Origin: Thermopetrobacter sp.
GTDB taxonomy: Bacteria > Pseudomonadota > Alphaproteobacteria > Rhizobiales > Aestuariivirgaceae
Direction of reading: 5' to 3'
Assembly (NCBI GenBank): GCA_011374735.1
Contig: DRPD01000037.1
Coordinates: 1 to 9,302, forward strand
DNA length: 9,302 nucleotides
Notes under the pieces: generated by a model
The model's input: the letters and a program-made list of their open reading frames with translations, nothing else
Database searches by the model: none
What the model was told of the DNA's origin: nothing
Position numbers and translations under genes: made by a program
Shown: positions 1-8,099 of the stretch, piece by piece
How the letters are laid out: each line of letters opens with the position of its first letter
Numbering within the stretch: the first letter of the stretch is position 1

Positions 1-409
1 CCAGCTCATCGGAGCGCATAGCTTCGCGAATGCGGTGAGACAAGAACCAGGCGGACTTGAGGGTTATTTCAAGGACGCGGTGAAGCTGATTGCTGGAAAT
101 GCCCTTCTTGCTGGAACACATGAGGTGGATGGCCTGCAACCACTTGTGAAGCGGGATGTGGCTTTCCTCAAAGATGGTGCCGATGCGCACGGTGAATTGC
201 TTACGGCAATGACCGCACTTGTAGAGGCCGTGGCGCTCTTTGCCTTCCGGGTGCTTCTTGGAAGGCTTCGTGCGCACGCCTTTCAGCTTGTAGGCCTTGT
301 CCATGCCGCCACAATGCGGGCAGACCGGGCCTTCCGGCCACAGGATGCTTTCCACATGCTCAAAGGCAGCGGCTTCATCATAGAAGTATTTGCGAGCCAG
401 AATGGACAT
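1..409 (-). CDS. IS1595-family (ISXO2-like) transposase, N-terminal part, cut by window edge
   Basis: Reading from the ATG at 409-407, 136 codons run off the left edge without a stop, so only the N-terminal part is visible. The protein opens MSILARKYFYDEAAAFEHVE and carries a zinc ribbon: Cys30-Pro-His-Cys33 (VCPHCGG) paired with Cys65-Gly-Lys-Cys68. After it come RIGTIFEESHIPLHKW and SNQLHRVLEITLKSAWFLSH at about residues 75-125. This order, zinc ribbon then helical DNA-binding segment before a DDE nuclease, is the pattern of IS1595/ISXO2 transposases, which cut and paste their own element. The catalytic acidic residues lie beyond the window, so I cannot tell whether the gene is intact. A strong ribosome-binding site, GGAGGT, ends 5 bases before the ATG and fixes the start. 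Base composition is noticeably more AT-rich than the neighbouring genes, which fits acquired DNA. Confidence 0.85.
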   Translation of the reverse strand, partial: MSILARKYFYDEAAAFEHVESILWPEGPVCPHCGGMDKAYKLKGVRTKPSKKHPEGKERHGLYKCGHCRKQFTVRIGTIFEESHIPLHKWLQAIHLMCSSKKGISSNQLHRVLEITLKSAWFLSHRIREAMRSDEL

Positions 410-434
410 GTCAGACCTCCATCATTCTGGCTTC

Positions 435-463
435 ACCCTATCAAATGGGATTGGGTTTGTCAA
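435..463 (-). promoter_or_regulatory. Sigma70-type promoter for the transposase gene
   Basis: On the minus strand a perfect -35 hexamer TTGACA (463-458) is followed by a 17-base spacer (457-441) and a -10-like TAGGGT (440-435). It lies about 25 bases before the transposase start codon, with the GGAGGT ribosome-binding site between. The -35 and spacing are ideal; the -10 is weak (3 of 6). Coding strength is inferred, not measured. Confidence 0.5.
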
Positions 464-554
464 ATATAATATCGCCTAAAAAATCATGCTATCGAGATTT
501 TGGGAAATTATAATGATTTCAATGGCATAGGACAACAATGGTAATTTATCTGGG

Positions 555-723
555 CCAGCCCCTTCGCAAAAATTGCGCCCGTGTCTTTCTTTCGCAGGCA
601 ATACCGCGTGGTATTGGCAAGAAAGTAAGGCCGGCGGTATGCCGTGAAAACACCGCCCGAAGGGGCCGGCGCAATAACCGCTGAATCAACAATAGCCCTT
701 TGCCTTCTCATTATTATTGCGCC
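555..723. repeat. Intergenic cluster of inverted repeats
   Basis: The gap 410-741 holds no convincing gene. Its right half carries several inverted repeats: GCCCCTTCG (558-566) with its complement at 658-666; CGCAA/TTGCG (565-569/573-577); CAATACC/GGTATTG with a 4-base loop (599-605/610-616), whose stem can extend to CTTTC/GAAAG further out (590-594/621-625); GGCGGT/ACCGCC (633-638/652-657); and GGCGCAATAA/TTATTGCGCC (668-677/714-723). The octamer ATTGCGCC also occurs at 572-579, so the copy at 668-675 can pair with either of two partners. The block lies downstream of the TfoX-domain gene and would be its 3' region if transcription continues. No T-run follows a stem on the minus strand, so I see no standard terminator. 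It might be a structured RNA, a repeat element or a remnant; its function is unknown. Confidence 0.5.
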
Positions 724-741
724 AGACCGGCGCCGCGCGAT

Positions 742-1044
742 TTATGGGTCCTGAGCCTGGCTCTTTACGGCGGGGCCGGATCGCAACAGCTCGGCGCAAT
801 CCTCCACCTCGCGCAGCAGGCGGCCCTTTTCCTCCTCGTTCAGCTCGCGCCAGTCACGGCCCTGCAACCCGGCCGCCATGGCCCACAACAGATTGAGCGA
901 GGCATGCCCGCCCTTGGCGCGCACCATCGCGAAGGCCATGGCCGGGCCGATGCGCCGCAAGGCCACGTCGTCGGGGATGCCGGCGGCGCGTAACATGCGC
1001 CAGGAGGCCTCACCCAGATTGCGCATGGCGTTCTCTTTGCTCAT
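742..1044 (-). CDS. TfoX C-terminal-domain protein (TfoX/Sxy family, stand-alone domain)
   Basis: This 100-residue protein begins MSKENAMRNLGEASWRMLRA. It matches the helical C-terminal domain of TfoX/Sxy, a competence regulator in gamma-proteobacteria: GEASWRMLRAAGI, then LRRIGPAMAFAMVRA, then SLNLLWAMAAGLQGRDWREL and a charged final helix. The N-terminal TfoX domain is absent, and the length fits single-domain members rather than a full Sxy of about 200 residues. I chose the ATG at 1044; the ATG at 1026 (MRNLGEASW) is equally possible, with AAAGAG upstream, and no start has a strong ribosome-binding site. A longer reading from 1137 adds unconserved sequence overlapping the comM end region. 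It lies 95 bases downstream of comM on the same strand and may share its transcript. A role in competence is inferred from the domain and neighbour only; single-domain members are not well characterised. Confidence 0.8.
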   Translation of the reverse strand: MSKENAMRNLGEASWRMLRAAGIPDDVALRRIGPAMAFAMVRAKGGHASLNLLWAMAAGLQGRDWRELNEEEKGRLLREVEDCAELLRSGPAVKSQAQDP

Positions 1045-1139
1045 GGGTCCGGTTCCCGACAGGACGTTCAACACACCCGATAGAGCGGCTTGCGATGAGC
1101 CCCGGCGCCCGTGTTGGGAACCGTCGCCCGGCCCCATTC

Positions 1140-2675
1140 TCAGGCCGCCCGCCGGCCCTGTCGCATCGTCTCGCCGCGATAGGCCAGCCCCTCCGCGACA
1201 TGGGCGCGCCGCAGCGCCGCGTCGCCGCTCAGATCGGCCAGCGTGCGCGCCACCTTCAAGACCCGGTGATAGGCGCGCGCCGACAGGGCCAGCCGTTCCG
1301 CCGCCTCCATCAGCAATTGGCGCCCTTCGGCGTCCGGTTGCGCCACTTGCTGCAAGGCCTTGGCGGGCAGTTGCGCGTTAGTGGTGGTGGCGGGCAGGCC
1401 GAGATCGGCGGCGCGCTCCGCCTGCATGGCGCGCGCCGCGGCCACTCTTTTCGCGATTTGAGCGGAGCTTTCTGATGACGCGGCGGTGGCCAGATCGACG
1501 GCCCGCACCTTCGGCAGCCGGATGCGCATGTCGAAGCGATCCATCAGCGGCCCGGAGATGCGGGCCTGATAATCCTCCGCGCAGCGCGGGCCGCGCGCGC
1601 AGACATGGCCCGGCTCGCCGGCCATGCCGCACTTGCACGGGTTCATGGCGGCGATCAGCTGAAAGCGGGCCGGCCAGGTGACGTGATAGCTGGCCCGCGA
1701 CACGGTCACTTCGCCGCTTTCCAGCGGCTGACGCAGGGTTTCCAGGGCGCGCGGCGAGAACTCCGGCAGCTCGTCGAGAAACAGCACGCCATGGTGGGCC
1801 AGCGACATCTCGCCGGGCCTGGCCCGTTGGCCGCCGCCGGTGAGCGCCACCTGCGAGGCGGTGTGATGGGGCTTGCGAAACGGCCGGGCGGCGGAAATGG
1901 CGCCGTCGGCCAGCTCACCGGCCAGCGAGGCGATCATCGACGCTTCCAGCATCTCCCGTGGCGTCATCGGCGGCAGGATGCCGGGCAGGCGTTCGGCCAG
2001 CATCGACTTGCCGGCCCCGGGCGGGCCGCTCATCAGCAGATGATGCCCGCCGGCCGCCGCCACCTCCAAAGCGCGTTTCGCCGCTTCCTGGCCCAGCACG
2101 TCGGCCATGTCGGGCTGTTGCGCGGCCGTGGCCGCCACCTTCGCTTCGGGCGCGCTGAGCACCTGCGTGCCGCGCACGTGATTGACGATCTGCACCAGCG
2201 AGCCGGCGGCCAGGATGTCGGCGTCCGCCGCCGCCCATGCGGCTTCCGCGCCATTGGCGGCCGGGCACAACAGGCCGAGGCCGCGGCCATGCGCGGCCAT
2301 GGCGGCCGGCAGCGCCCCGGCGACGGGGCTCAAGGCGCCATCGAGCGACAATTCACCGATCACCATGTAGCGGTTCAGGAAATCGGCCGGCAGCACCCCC
2401 ATGGCGCCCAGCAAGGCCAGCGCGATCGGCGCGTCATAGTGGCTGCCTTCCTTGGGCAGGTCGGCCGGGGCCAGGTTGACCACGATGCGCTTCGCCGGCA
2501 GCGCCAGCCCGATGGCCTGCAAGGCGGCGCGCACCCGCTCGCGGCTTTCCGCCACCGCCTTGTCGGCCAGCCCGACGATGGAAAAGGCGACGATGCCGGA
2601 GCTGATCTGCACCTGCACGTCCACCGGCACCGCCTCGATACCGGAAAAGGCCAGGGTGGCGACGCGAAAGACCAT
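1140..2675 (-). CDS. comM: ComM/YifB family Mg-chelatase-like AAA+ ATPase
   Basis: The 511-residue product has the usual ComM/YifB length and domain order. An N-terminal Lon-protease-like fold (about 1-170, MVFRVATLAFSGIEAVPVDV, then IVVNLAPADLPKEGS) leads into a Mg-chelatase-type AAA+ domain (about 190-390). Walker A is GPPGAGKS at 217-224 and Walker B VLFLDE at 297-302. A cysteine cluster (NPCKCG at 345-350, then Cys359 and Cys365) precedes RISGPLMDRFDMRI, and a helical C-terminal domain contains ARAYHRVLKVARTLADL. In studied bacteria ComM is a hexameric helicase that speeds branch migration when transforming single-stranded DNA is integrated; it acts in the cytoplasm. The start at 2675 matches the family N-terminus and follows a purine-rich GGAGAGG. 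The reading frame stays open another 40 codons upstream, but that stretch is unconserved and overlaps the promoter region. The TfoX-domain gene follows it. Confidence 0.95.
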   Translation of the reverse strand: MVFRVATLAFSGIEAVPVDVQVQISSGIVAFSIVGLADKAVAESRERVRAALQAIGLALPAKRIVVNLAPADLPKEGSHYDAPIALALLGAMGVLPADFLNRYMVIGELSLDGALSPVAGALPAAMAAHGRGLGLLCPAANGAEAAWAAADADILAAGSLVQIVNHVRGTQVLSAPEAKVAATAAQQPDMADVLGQEAAKRALEVAAAGGHHLLMSGPPGAGKSMLAERLPGILPPMTPREMLEASMIASLAGELADGAISAARPFRKPHHTASQVALTGGGQRARPGEMSLAHHGVLFLDELPEFSPRALETLRQPLESGEVTVSRASYHVTWPARFQLIAAMNPCKCGMAGEPGHVCARGPRCAEDYQARISGPLMDRFDMRIRLPKVRAVDLATAASSESSAQIAKRVAAARAMQAERAADLGLPATTTNAQLPAKALQQVAQPDAEGRQLLMEAAERLALSARAYHRVLKVARTLADLSGDAALRRAHVAEGLAYRGETMRQGRRAA

Positions 2676-2713
2676 GAACCCCTCTCCCCCAGGCAAAACA
2701 TCGTCTGTCACGC

Positions 2714-2742
2714 ACCCTAACAGAACGAATGAGACAAAGCAA
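2714..2742 (-). promoter_or_regulatory. Candidate promoter for comM
   Basis: On the minus strand TTGCTT (2742-2737), a 17-base spacer and TAGGGT (2719-2714) lie about 40 bases before the comM start codon. Spacing is ideal, but each hexamer matches the consensus only partly (3 of 6 each), so this is a weak call. The -10 sequence is the same as the one proposed for the transposase. Confidence 0.3.
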
Positions 2743-2767
2743 GAACATGAGAGGAACAAAAATCGCT

Positions 2768-2787
2768 TGTGCATAACCTGTGCACAA
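2768..2787. promoter_or_regulatory. Pair of DnaA-box-like sites within an inverted repeat
   Basis: The minus strand reads TTATGCACA at 2776-2768, matching the relaxed DnaA-box consensus TTATNCACA. Eleven bases away, at 2787-2779, is TTGTGCACA, with one mismatch. The two overlap a 9-bp inverted repeat (GCTTGTGCA at 2765-2773, TGCACAAGC at 2781-2789). They sit midway between the candidate comM promoter and the candidate ffs/dnaX promoter. DnaA or another dimeric regulator might bind here; two sites are too few to call an origin. Confidence 0.35.
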
Positions 2788-2806
2788 GCTGTCATCGCGC
2801 CGCCCC

Positions 2807-2835
2807 TTGCAACAAGCCGCGAAACGTCCGATATC
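2807..2835 (+). promoter_or_regulatory. Candidate promoter for the SRP RNA gene
   Basis: TTGCAA (2807-2812), a 17-base spacer and GATATC (2830-2835) would place the transcription start near 2842-2847, which is where the SRP RNA is predicted to begin. The hexamers match the consensus at 4 of 6 and 3 of 6 positions. The support comes mainly from correct placement relative to a confidently identified RNA. Confidence 0.4.
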
Positions 2836-2846
2836 AGCTTCCGGAA

Positions 2847-2940
2847 GGCCGGCGGCGGACGCTGCCGTCATGCCCAGCGGGTCAGGTCCGGAAGGAAGCA
2901 GCCCAGGCGTGACTTCACGGCGCGGGTCGCGCGTCCGGCC
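2847..2940 (+). ncRNA. ffs: 4.5S signal recognition particle RNA (small bacterial type)
   Basis: The stretch 2880-2903 contains GTCAGGTCCGGAAGGAAGC followed by AGCC, the near-invariant tip of SRP RNA: the GGAA tetraloop and asymmetric loop bound by the M domain of Ffh. The RNA works in the cytoplasm with Ffh and FtsY to target ribosomes making membrane proteins. The ends are inferred from pairing. GGCC plus GGACGC on the 5' side (2847-2850, 2857-2862) pair with GCGTCC plus GGCC at 2931-2940, giving a hairpin RNA of about 94 bases, normal for Gram-negative small SRP RNA. Exact ends may differ by several bases. It lies 59 bases upstream of dnaX on the same strand; an SRP RNA gene beside dnaX is a known arrangement, for example in Bacillus subtilis. 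Confidence 0.92.
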
Positions 2941-2999
2941 TTCCACCCCTTCGCCTCCCCTTGCCTTCGCCGGGCGCCCCGTGGCAGCATGCGCCGGCC

Positions 3000-4679
3000 A
3001 TGGCTTCTTCGGACACGGATAACGGCGGCTATCGGGTGCTGGCCCGCAAGTATCGGCCGCGCACCTTCGATCAGCTGATCGGCCAGGAGGTGATGGTCAG
3101 GACGCTGGCCAACGCCTTCGCTTCGGGCCGCATCGCGCAAGGCTACATGCTCACCGGCGTGCGCGGGGTGGGCAAGACCACCACGGCGCGGCTGATCGCC
3201 CGGGCCCTCAACTACACGCTGGCCGACAAACCGACCATCGACATGCCCGAGGAGGGCGAGCATTGCGCCGCCATTCTTCAATCGCGCCATGTGGACGTGA
3301 TCGAGATGGACGCCGCCTCGCACACCTCCGTGGCCAACATCCGCGAGATCATCGATCAGGTGCGCTATCGCCCCGTTTCGGCGCGCTACAAGGTCTATAT
3401 CATCGACGAGATCCACATGCTCTCCCCAAGCGCCTTCAACGCCCTGCTGAAGACGCTGGAGGAGCCGCCGGAACACGTGAAGTTCATTTTCGCCACCACC
3501 GAGATCAGGAAGGTGCCGGTCACCGTGCTGTCGCGCTGCCAGCGTTTCGACCTGCGCCGGGTGGCGGCGGAAAAGCTGGCCGAACATCTGGCCTGGGTGT
3601 GCGAACGGGAACAGGTGGAGGCCGAAGAGGAGGCGCTGATGGCCATCGCCTTCGCGGCGGAAGGCTCGGTGCGCGACGCGCTGTCGCTGCTCGATCAGGC
3701 CATGGCGCTCGGTGGCGACGTGGTGAAGGCCGATGACGTGCGCGCCATGCTGGGCCTGGCCGACGGCGCGCGCATCGCCGGGCTGCTTGAGAAGCTGATG
3801 GCCGGCGACGCGGCGGCGGCGCTGGAAGAGCTGGCCGGCCTGCACGATCTGGGCGCGGAGCCGGCCATGGTGCTCACCGATCTGGCCGCCTTCGTGCATC
3901 AGATCACCCGCCACCGCGTGCTGGGGCCGGACGCGCCCGCCGCCACGCTCGGCGAACGGGAGCGGGCGGTGGTGGCGGCGCTGGCGGACAAGCTGGCCAT
4001 GCCGGAGCTGACCCGCGCCTGGCAGATGCTGCTGAAAGGGATCGACGAAGTGCGGGCCGCCGGCCGCCCGCTGGCCGCGGCGGAGATGGTGCTGATCCGG
4101 CTGGCCCATGCGGCGCGCCTGCCCGATCCGGCCGATCTGGTGCGCCGCCTGACATCGGAAACCGCGCCCACCGCCCCGGCCCCTTCCACGCCCGCGCCGC
4201 CACCCGGCAAGCCGGTGGCGCAGCGCCCGCCTCCTGAAACGGCCGGCGGCCCCACCGCCGCCCTGCCGCAGGCCGCCGTTCAGGCGCAACCGCTGCCGGG
4301 GACGCTGGAAGAGCTGGCCGCGCTGGCCTCCGAACGGCGTGACGTGAAGCTGAAGACGTTGCTGGAGCGCTTCGTGCGCCCGATCTCCTGCGCGCCGGGC
4401 CGGCTGGAGCTGGCCGCGGCCCCCGGCGCGCCGGCCGATCTGGCCCAGCAGCTGGCGGCGCGGCTGAAGGCCATGACCGGGGCGCGCTGGGCGATCGCGC
4501 TGGGCGACCCGCAGCGGGCCGGGCCGAGCATCGAGGAGCGCCGCCGCGAACAGCGCGATTCGCGGATCCGCCAGGCCATGGCCGATGAGGACGTCAAGCA
4601 GGTGCTGGCCCACTTTCCGGATGCGAAAATCCTCGATGTGCGCCCGCGGCCGGCGCGGGAAGACGAGGCGGAGGAGTGA
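3000..4679 (+). CDS. dnaX: DNA polymerase III subunit gamma/tau
   Basis: This 559-residue AAA+ clamp loader subunit helps load the beta sliding clamp onto primed DNA and, as tau, links polymerase cores to the DnaB helicase. It has YRVLARKYRPRTFDQLIGQE near the start, Walker A GVRGVGKT (53-60), Walker B IIDE (134-137), sensor 1 FATTE (164-168) and the SRC arginine-finger motif (178-180). A collar domain follows to about 385, then a Pro/Ala-rich linker (388-435) and a C-terminal tau-type domain. The usual zinc module has lost three of its four cysteines; only Cys89 (GEHC) remains, as I recall for other alphaproteobacteria. The ATG at 3000 is the only in-frame ATG before the conserved start, and its ribosome-binding site is poor; a TTG at 2961 is less likely. 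I see no A-rich slippery heptamer, so no programmed frameshift is evident. ybaB follows after 3 bases. Confidence 0.97.
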   Translation: MASSDTDNGGYRVLARKYRPRTFDQLIGQEVMVRTLANAFASGRIAQGYMLTGVRGVGKTTTARLIARALNYTLADKPTIDMPEEGEHCAAILQSRHVDVIEMDAASHTSVANIREIIDQVRYRPVSARYKVYIIDEIHMLSPSAFNALLKTLEEPPEHVKFIFATTEIRKVPVTVLSRCQRFDLRRVAAEKLAEHLAWVCEREQVEAEEEALMAIAFAAEGSVRDALSLLDQAMALGGDVVKADDVRAMLGLADGARIAGLLEKLMAGDAAAALEELAGLHDLGAEPAMVLTDLAAFVHQITRHRVLGPDAPAATLGERERAVVAALADKLAMPELTRAWQMLLKGIDEVRAAGRPLAAAEMVLIRLAHAARLPDPADLVRRLTSETAPTAPAPSTPAPPPGKPVAQRPPPETAGGPTAALPQAAVQAQPLPGTLEELAALASERRDVKLKTLLERFVRPISCAPGRLELAAAPGAPADLAQQLAARLKAMTGARWAIALGDPQRAGPSIEERRREQRDSRIRQAMADEDVKQVLAHFPDAKILDVRPRPAREDEAEE

Positions 4680-4682
4680 GGA

Positions 4683-5006
4683 ATGAAGAACATCACCGAC
4701 CTGATGAAGCAGATGCGCACCATGCAACAGCGCATGCAGACCATGCAGGAGGAGCTGGCCGCCGCGCAGGTGTCGGGCAACGCCGGCGGCGGCATGGTGA
4801 CGGTGACGCTGTCGGGCAAGGGCGAGATGAAGGCCGTCACCATCGACCCGTCGCTGATGAAGGAGGAGGAGCGCGAGATCCTCGAAGACCTGATCATCGC
4901 CGCGCACAATGATGCGAAGGCGAAGATGGAGGCGCTGATCGCCGAGAAGATGAAGGAAGCCTCCGGCGGCCTGCCCTTGCCGCCGGGCATGGACATGCCG
5001 TTCTGA
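4683..5006 (+). CDS. ybaB: YbaB/EbfC family nucleoid-associated protein
   Basis: The 107-residue product begins [20 protein letters not shown], the family's N-terminal coiled-coil helix. It continues with the conserved [25 protein letters not shown] strands (about 35-60), a helical segment [19 protein letters not shown] and a short hydrophobic tail ending PPGMDMPF. Members form dimers that bind DNA without strong sequence preference and are thought to affect nucleoid structure and gene expression. Length is typical (100-115). The start follows the dnaX stop by 3 bases, with the ribosome-binding site GAGGAGTGAGGA lying across the end of dnaX, so the two genes are very probably translated from one message. 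recR begins 28 bases after its stop. The dnaX-ybaB-recR order is widely conserved and supports the call. Confidence 0.96.
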   Translation: MKNITDLMKQMRTMQQRMQTMQEELAAAQVSGNAGGGMVTVTLSGKGEMKAVTIDPSLMKEEEREILEDLIIAAHNDAKAKMEALIAEKMKEASGGLPLPPGMDMPF

Positions 5007-5034
5007 CCATCCTGAACACGGAAAAACGCCCCTC

Positions 5035-5634
5035 ATGAGCCGCCCTCTCGCCGGATCGGAGATCGACCGGGTGATCCAGCTGCTGGCCCGCCTGCCGGGG
5101 CTGGGGCCGCGCTCGGCCCGGCGCGCCGTGCTGCACCTGATGAAGCACCGCGCCAGCCTGCTTCAGCCGCTGGCCGAGGCGCTGGCGGCGGCCGGCGAGG
5201 CGATCCGCGCCTGCGCCGAGTGCGGCAATCTCGACGTCAGCGATCCGTGCGCGGTGTGCGCCGATCCGAAGCGGCGCGATGACGTGATCTGCGTGATCGG
5301 CGACGTGGCCGACCTGTGGGCGCTGGAGCGCGCCGGAGTGTTCGCCGGACGCTATCACGTCACCGGCGGGCTGCTCTCGCCGCTCGATGGCGTGGGGCCT
5401 GACGATCTCAACCTCGAAGCCCTGCGCCGCCGCGCCGCCGATGAAAAGGTCAGGGAAGTGATTCTGGCGCTCGACGCCACGGTGGAAGGGCAGGCCACGG
5501 GGCATTACATCGCCGATCTGCTGGCCGATGTGGACGTGACCATCACCCGGCTGGCCCATGGCGTGCCGGTGGGCGGCGAGCTGGACTATCTGGACGAGGG
5601 CACGCTGGCCGCGGCGCTGAAGGCGCGGCGCTGA
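5035..5634 (+). CDS. recR: Recombination mediator protein RecR
   Basis: The 199-residue RecR acts with RecO (and RecF) to load RecA on SSB-coated single-stranded DNA at gaps. All expected parts are present in order: a helix-hairpin-helix ([11 protein letters not shown], 20-30), a C4 zinc finger (Cys60, Cys63, Cys72, Cys75), a Toprim domain from about residue 83 with [18 protein letters not shown] (108-125), and the C-terminal Walker-A-like [10 protein letters not shown] (176-185). Length is normal for the family. The ATG at 5035 gives the conserved N-terminus ([13 protein letters not shown] follows shortly); the ribosome-binding site is weak. It is the last gene of the ffs-dnaX-ybaB-recR block. 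A large palindromic structure starts 13 bases after its stop codon and may affect its transcript end. Confidence 0.97.
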   Translation: MSRPLAGSEIDRVIQLLARLPGLGPRSARRAVLHLMKHRASLLQPLAEALAAAGEAIRACAECGNLDVSDPCAVCADPKRRDDVICVIGDVADLWALERAGVFAGRYHVTGGLLSPLDGVGPDDLNLEALRRRAADEKVREVILALDATVEGQATGHYIADLLADVDVTITRLAHGVPVGGELDYLDEGTLAAALKARR

Positions 5635-5647
5635 TTCAAGTTCGAGT

Positions 5648-5818
5648 CCTTCCCTGCGCCCTGCCAGCCGTGGGATTGATTTATCATTGGTTCTGAAGAC
5701 CATCCGCATCCCCTGCCAGCCACCCGTATTGTGGGGTGAGTGGCTGGCAGGGGATGCGGATGATCCTGCCAACCGTCCGTATCGTGGAGATGACGGCTGG
5801 CTCCAGGCGTAGGGAAGG
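5648..5818. repeat. Nested palindromic repeat element with two related hairpins
   Basis: The gap between recR and obgE contains no credible gene but is highly structured. The arms 5701-5723 and 5740-5762 are perfect 23-bp inverted repeats around a 16-base loop. A second related unit (5766-5806) has the same loop core, CCGTAT(T/C)GTGG; its inner stem reads CCGT/ACGG where the first reads CCAC/GTGG, so the stem changes compensate. An outer imperfect inverted repeat (5648-5671 with 5793-5818, both ending in CCTTCCCT or its complement) encloses everything and competes with the second hairpin for the same arm. A partial third copy of the unit begins at 5661. These features resemble intergenic palindromic repeats (REP/BIME-like) or a small MITE. 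No T-run follows the stem, so it is not a standard Rho-independent terminator. Confidence 0.8.
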
Positions 5819-5839
5819 TTCCATGGCCGATGAGTGCGA

Positions 5840-5879
5840 ATCCCGCCCTTCAATGTTGCGTTTCGTGCTATAGCGGGAT
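5840..5879 (+). promoter_or_regulatory. Possible obgE promoter region with short inverted repeat
   Basis: A TATAGC hexamer (5869-5874) lies about 35 bases before the obgE start and could be a -10 element, but no good -35 stands at the right distance. It is bracketed by a 7-bp inverted repeat, ATCCCGC (5840-5846) and GCGGGAT (5873-5879). This is the only promoter-like signal I see before obgE, and the call is weak. Confidence 0.2.
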
Positions 5880-5881
5880 GA

Positions 5882-8091
<2,210 letters not shown>

Positions 8092-8099
8092 GAGCAGCG

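Larger units (their letters stand above)
1..480 (-). mobile_element. Partial insertion sequence, IS1595 type; right boundary not resolved
   Basis: The transposase gene and its AT-rich leader belong to an insertion sequence lying mostly to the left of the window. The right boundary is a guess. In this family the noncoding leader is usually short, and the AT-rich block with the transposase promoter runs to about 465-480. Only one end is visible, so the terminal inverted repeat and target duplication cannot be identified. The boundary could lie tens of bases either way. Confidence 0.45.

Noticed and set aside
509..514. Perfect TATAAT on the plus strand
   Set aside because: No -35 hexamer stands 16-18 bases upstream and no plus-strand gene follows; it is expected by chance in AT-rich DNA.
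508..711. 67-codon open frame on the minus strand in the structured gap
   Set aside because: It has no ribosome-binding site, no family I recognise, and its sequence is made largely of the inverted repeats. A short real gene cannot be fully excluded.
719..736. Possible terminator stem (GCGCC/GGCGC) after the TfoX-like gene
   Set aside because: The stem is only 5 bp and is followed on the minus strand by AATAATAATG rather than a T-run.
2676..2795. N-terminal extension of the ComM frame that looks like a lipoprotein signal (RFLFLSCSCFVSFVLLGC)
   Set aside because: The conserved family start is the Met at 2675. The extension covers the candidate promoter and DnaA-box region, and a secreted ComM would make no sense for a cytoplasmic ATPase.
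2434..2946. Minus-strand frame of 170 codons crossing the comM start and the SRP RNA
   Set aside because: It is antisense to ffs and overlaps the comM N-terminus in another frame; it is a GC-rich shadow.
2868..5036. 722-codon minus-strand frame antisense to dnaX and ybaB
   Set aside because: Its composition is rich in His, Arg and Gln, as expected of a complement-strand frame of a GC-rich gene, and it overlaps three well-supported features.
5640..5668. tRNA-like 3' end (GTTCGAGTCC followed by CCTGCCA)
   Set aside because: The bases flanking the putative T loop do not pair as a 5-bp stem and no acceptor, D or anticodon arm is present upstream, where recR ends.
5684..5853. Minus-strand open frames reading through the recR-obgE gap
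   Set aside because: They continue antisense into recR or obgE and the gap part is only the palindromic repeat. Such frames are common in GC-rich DNA and show no family match.
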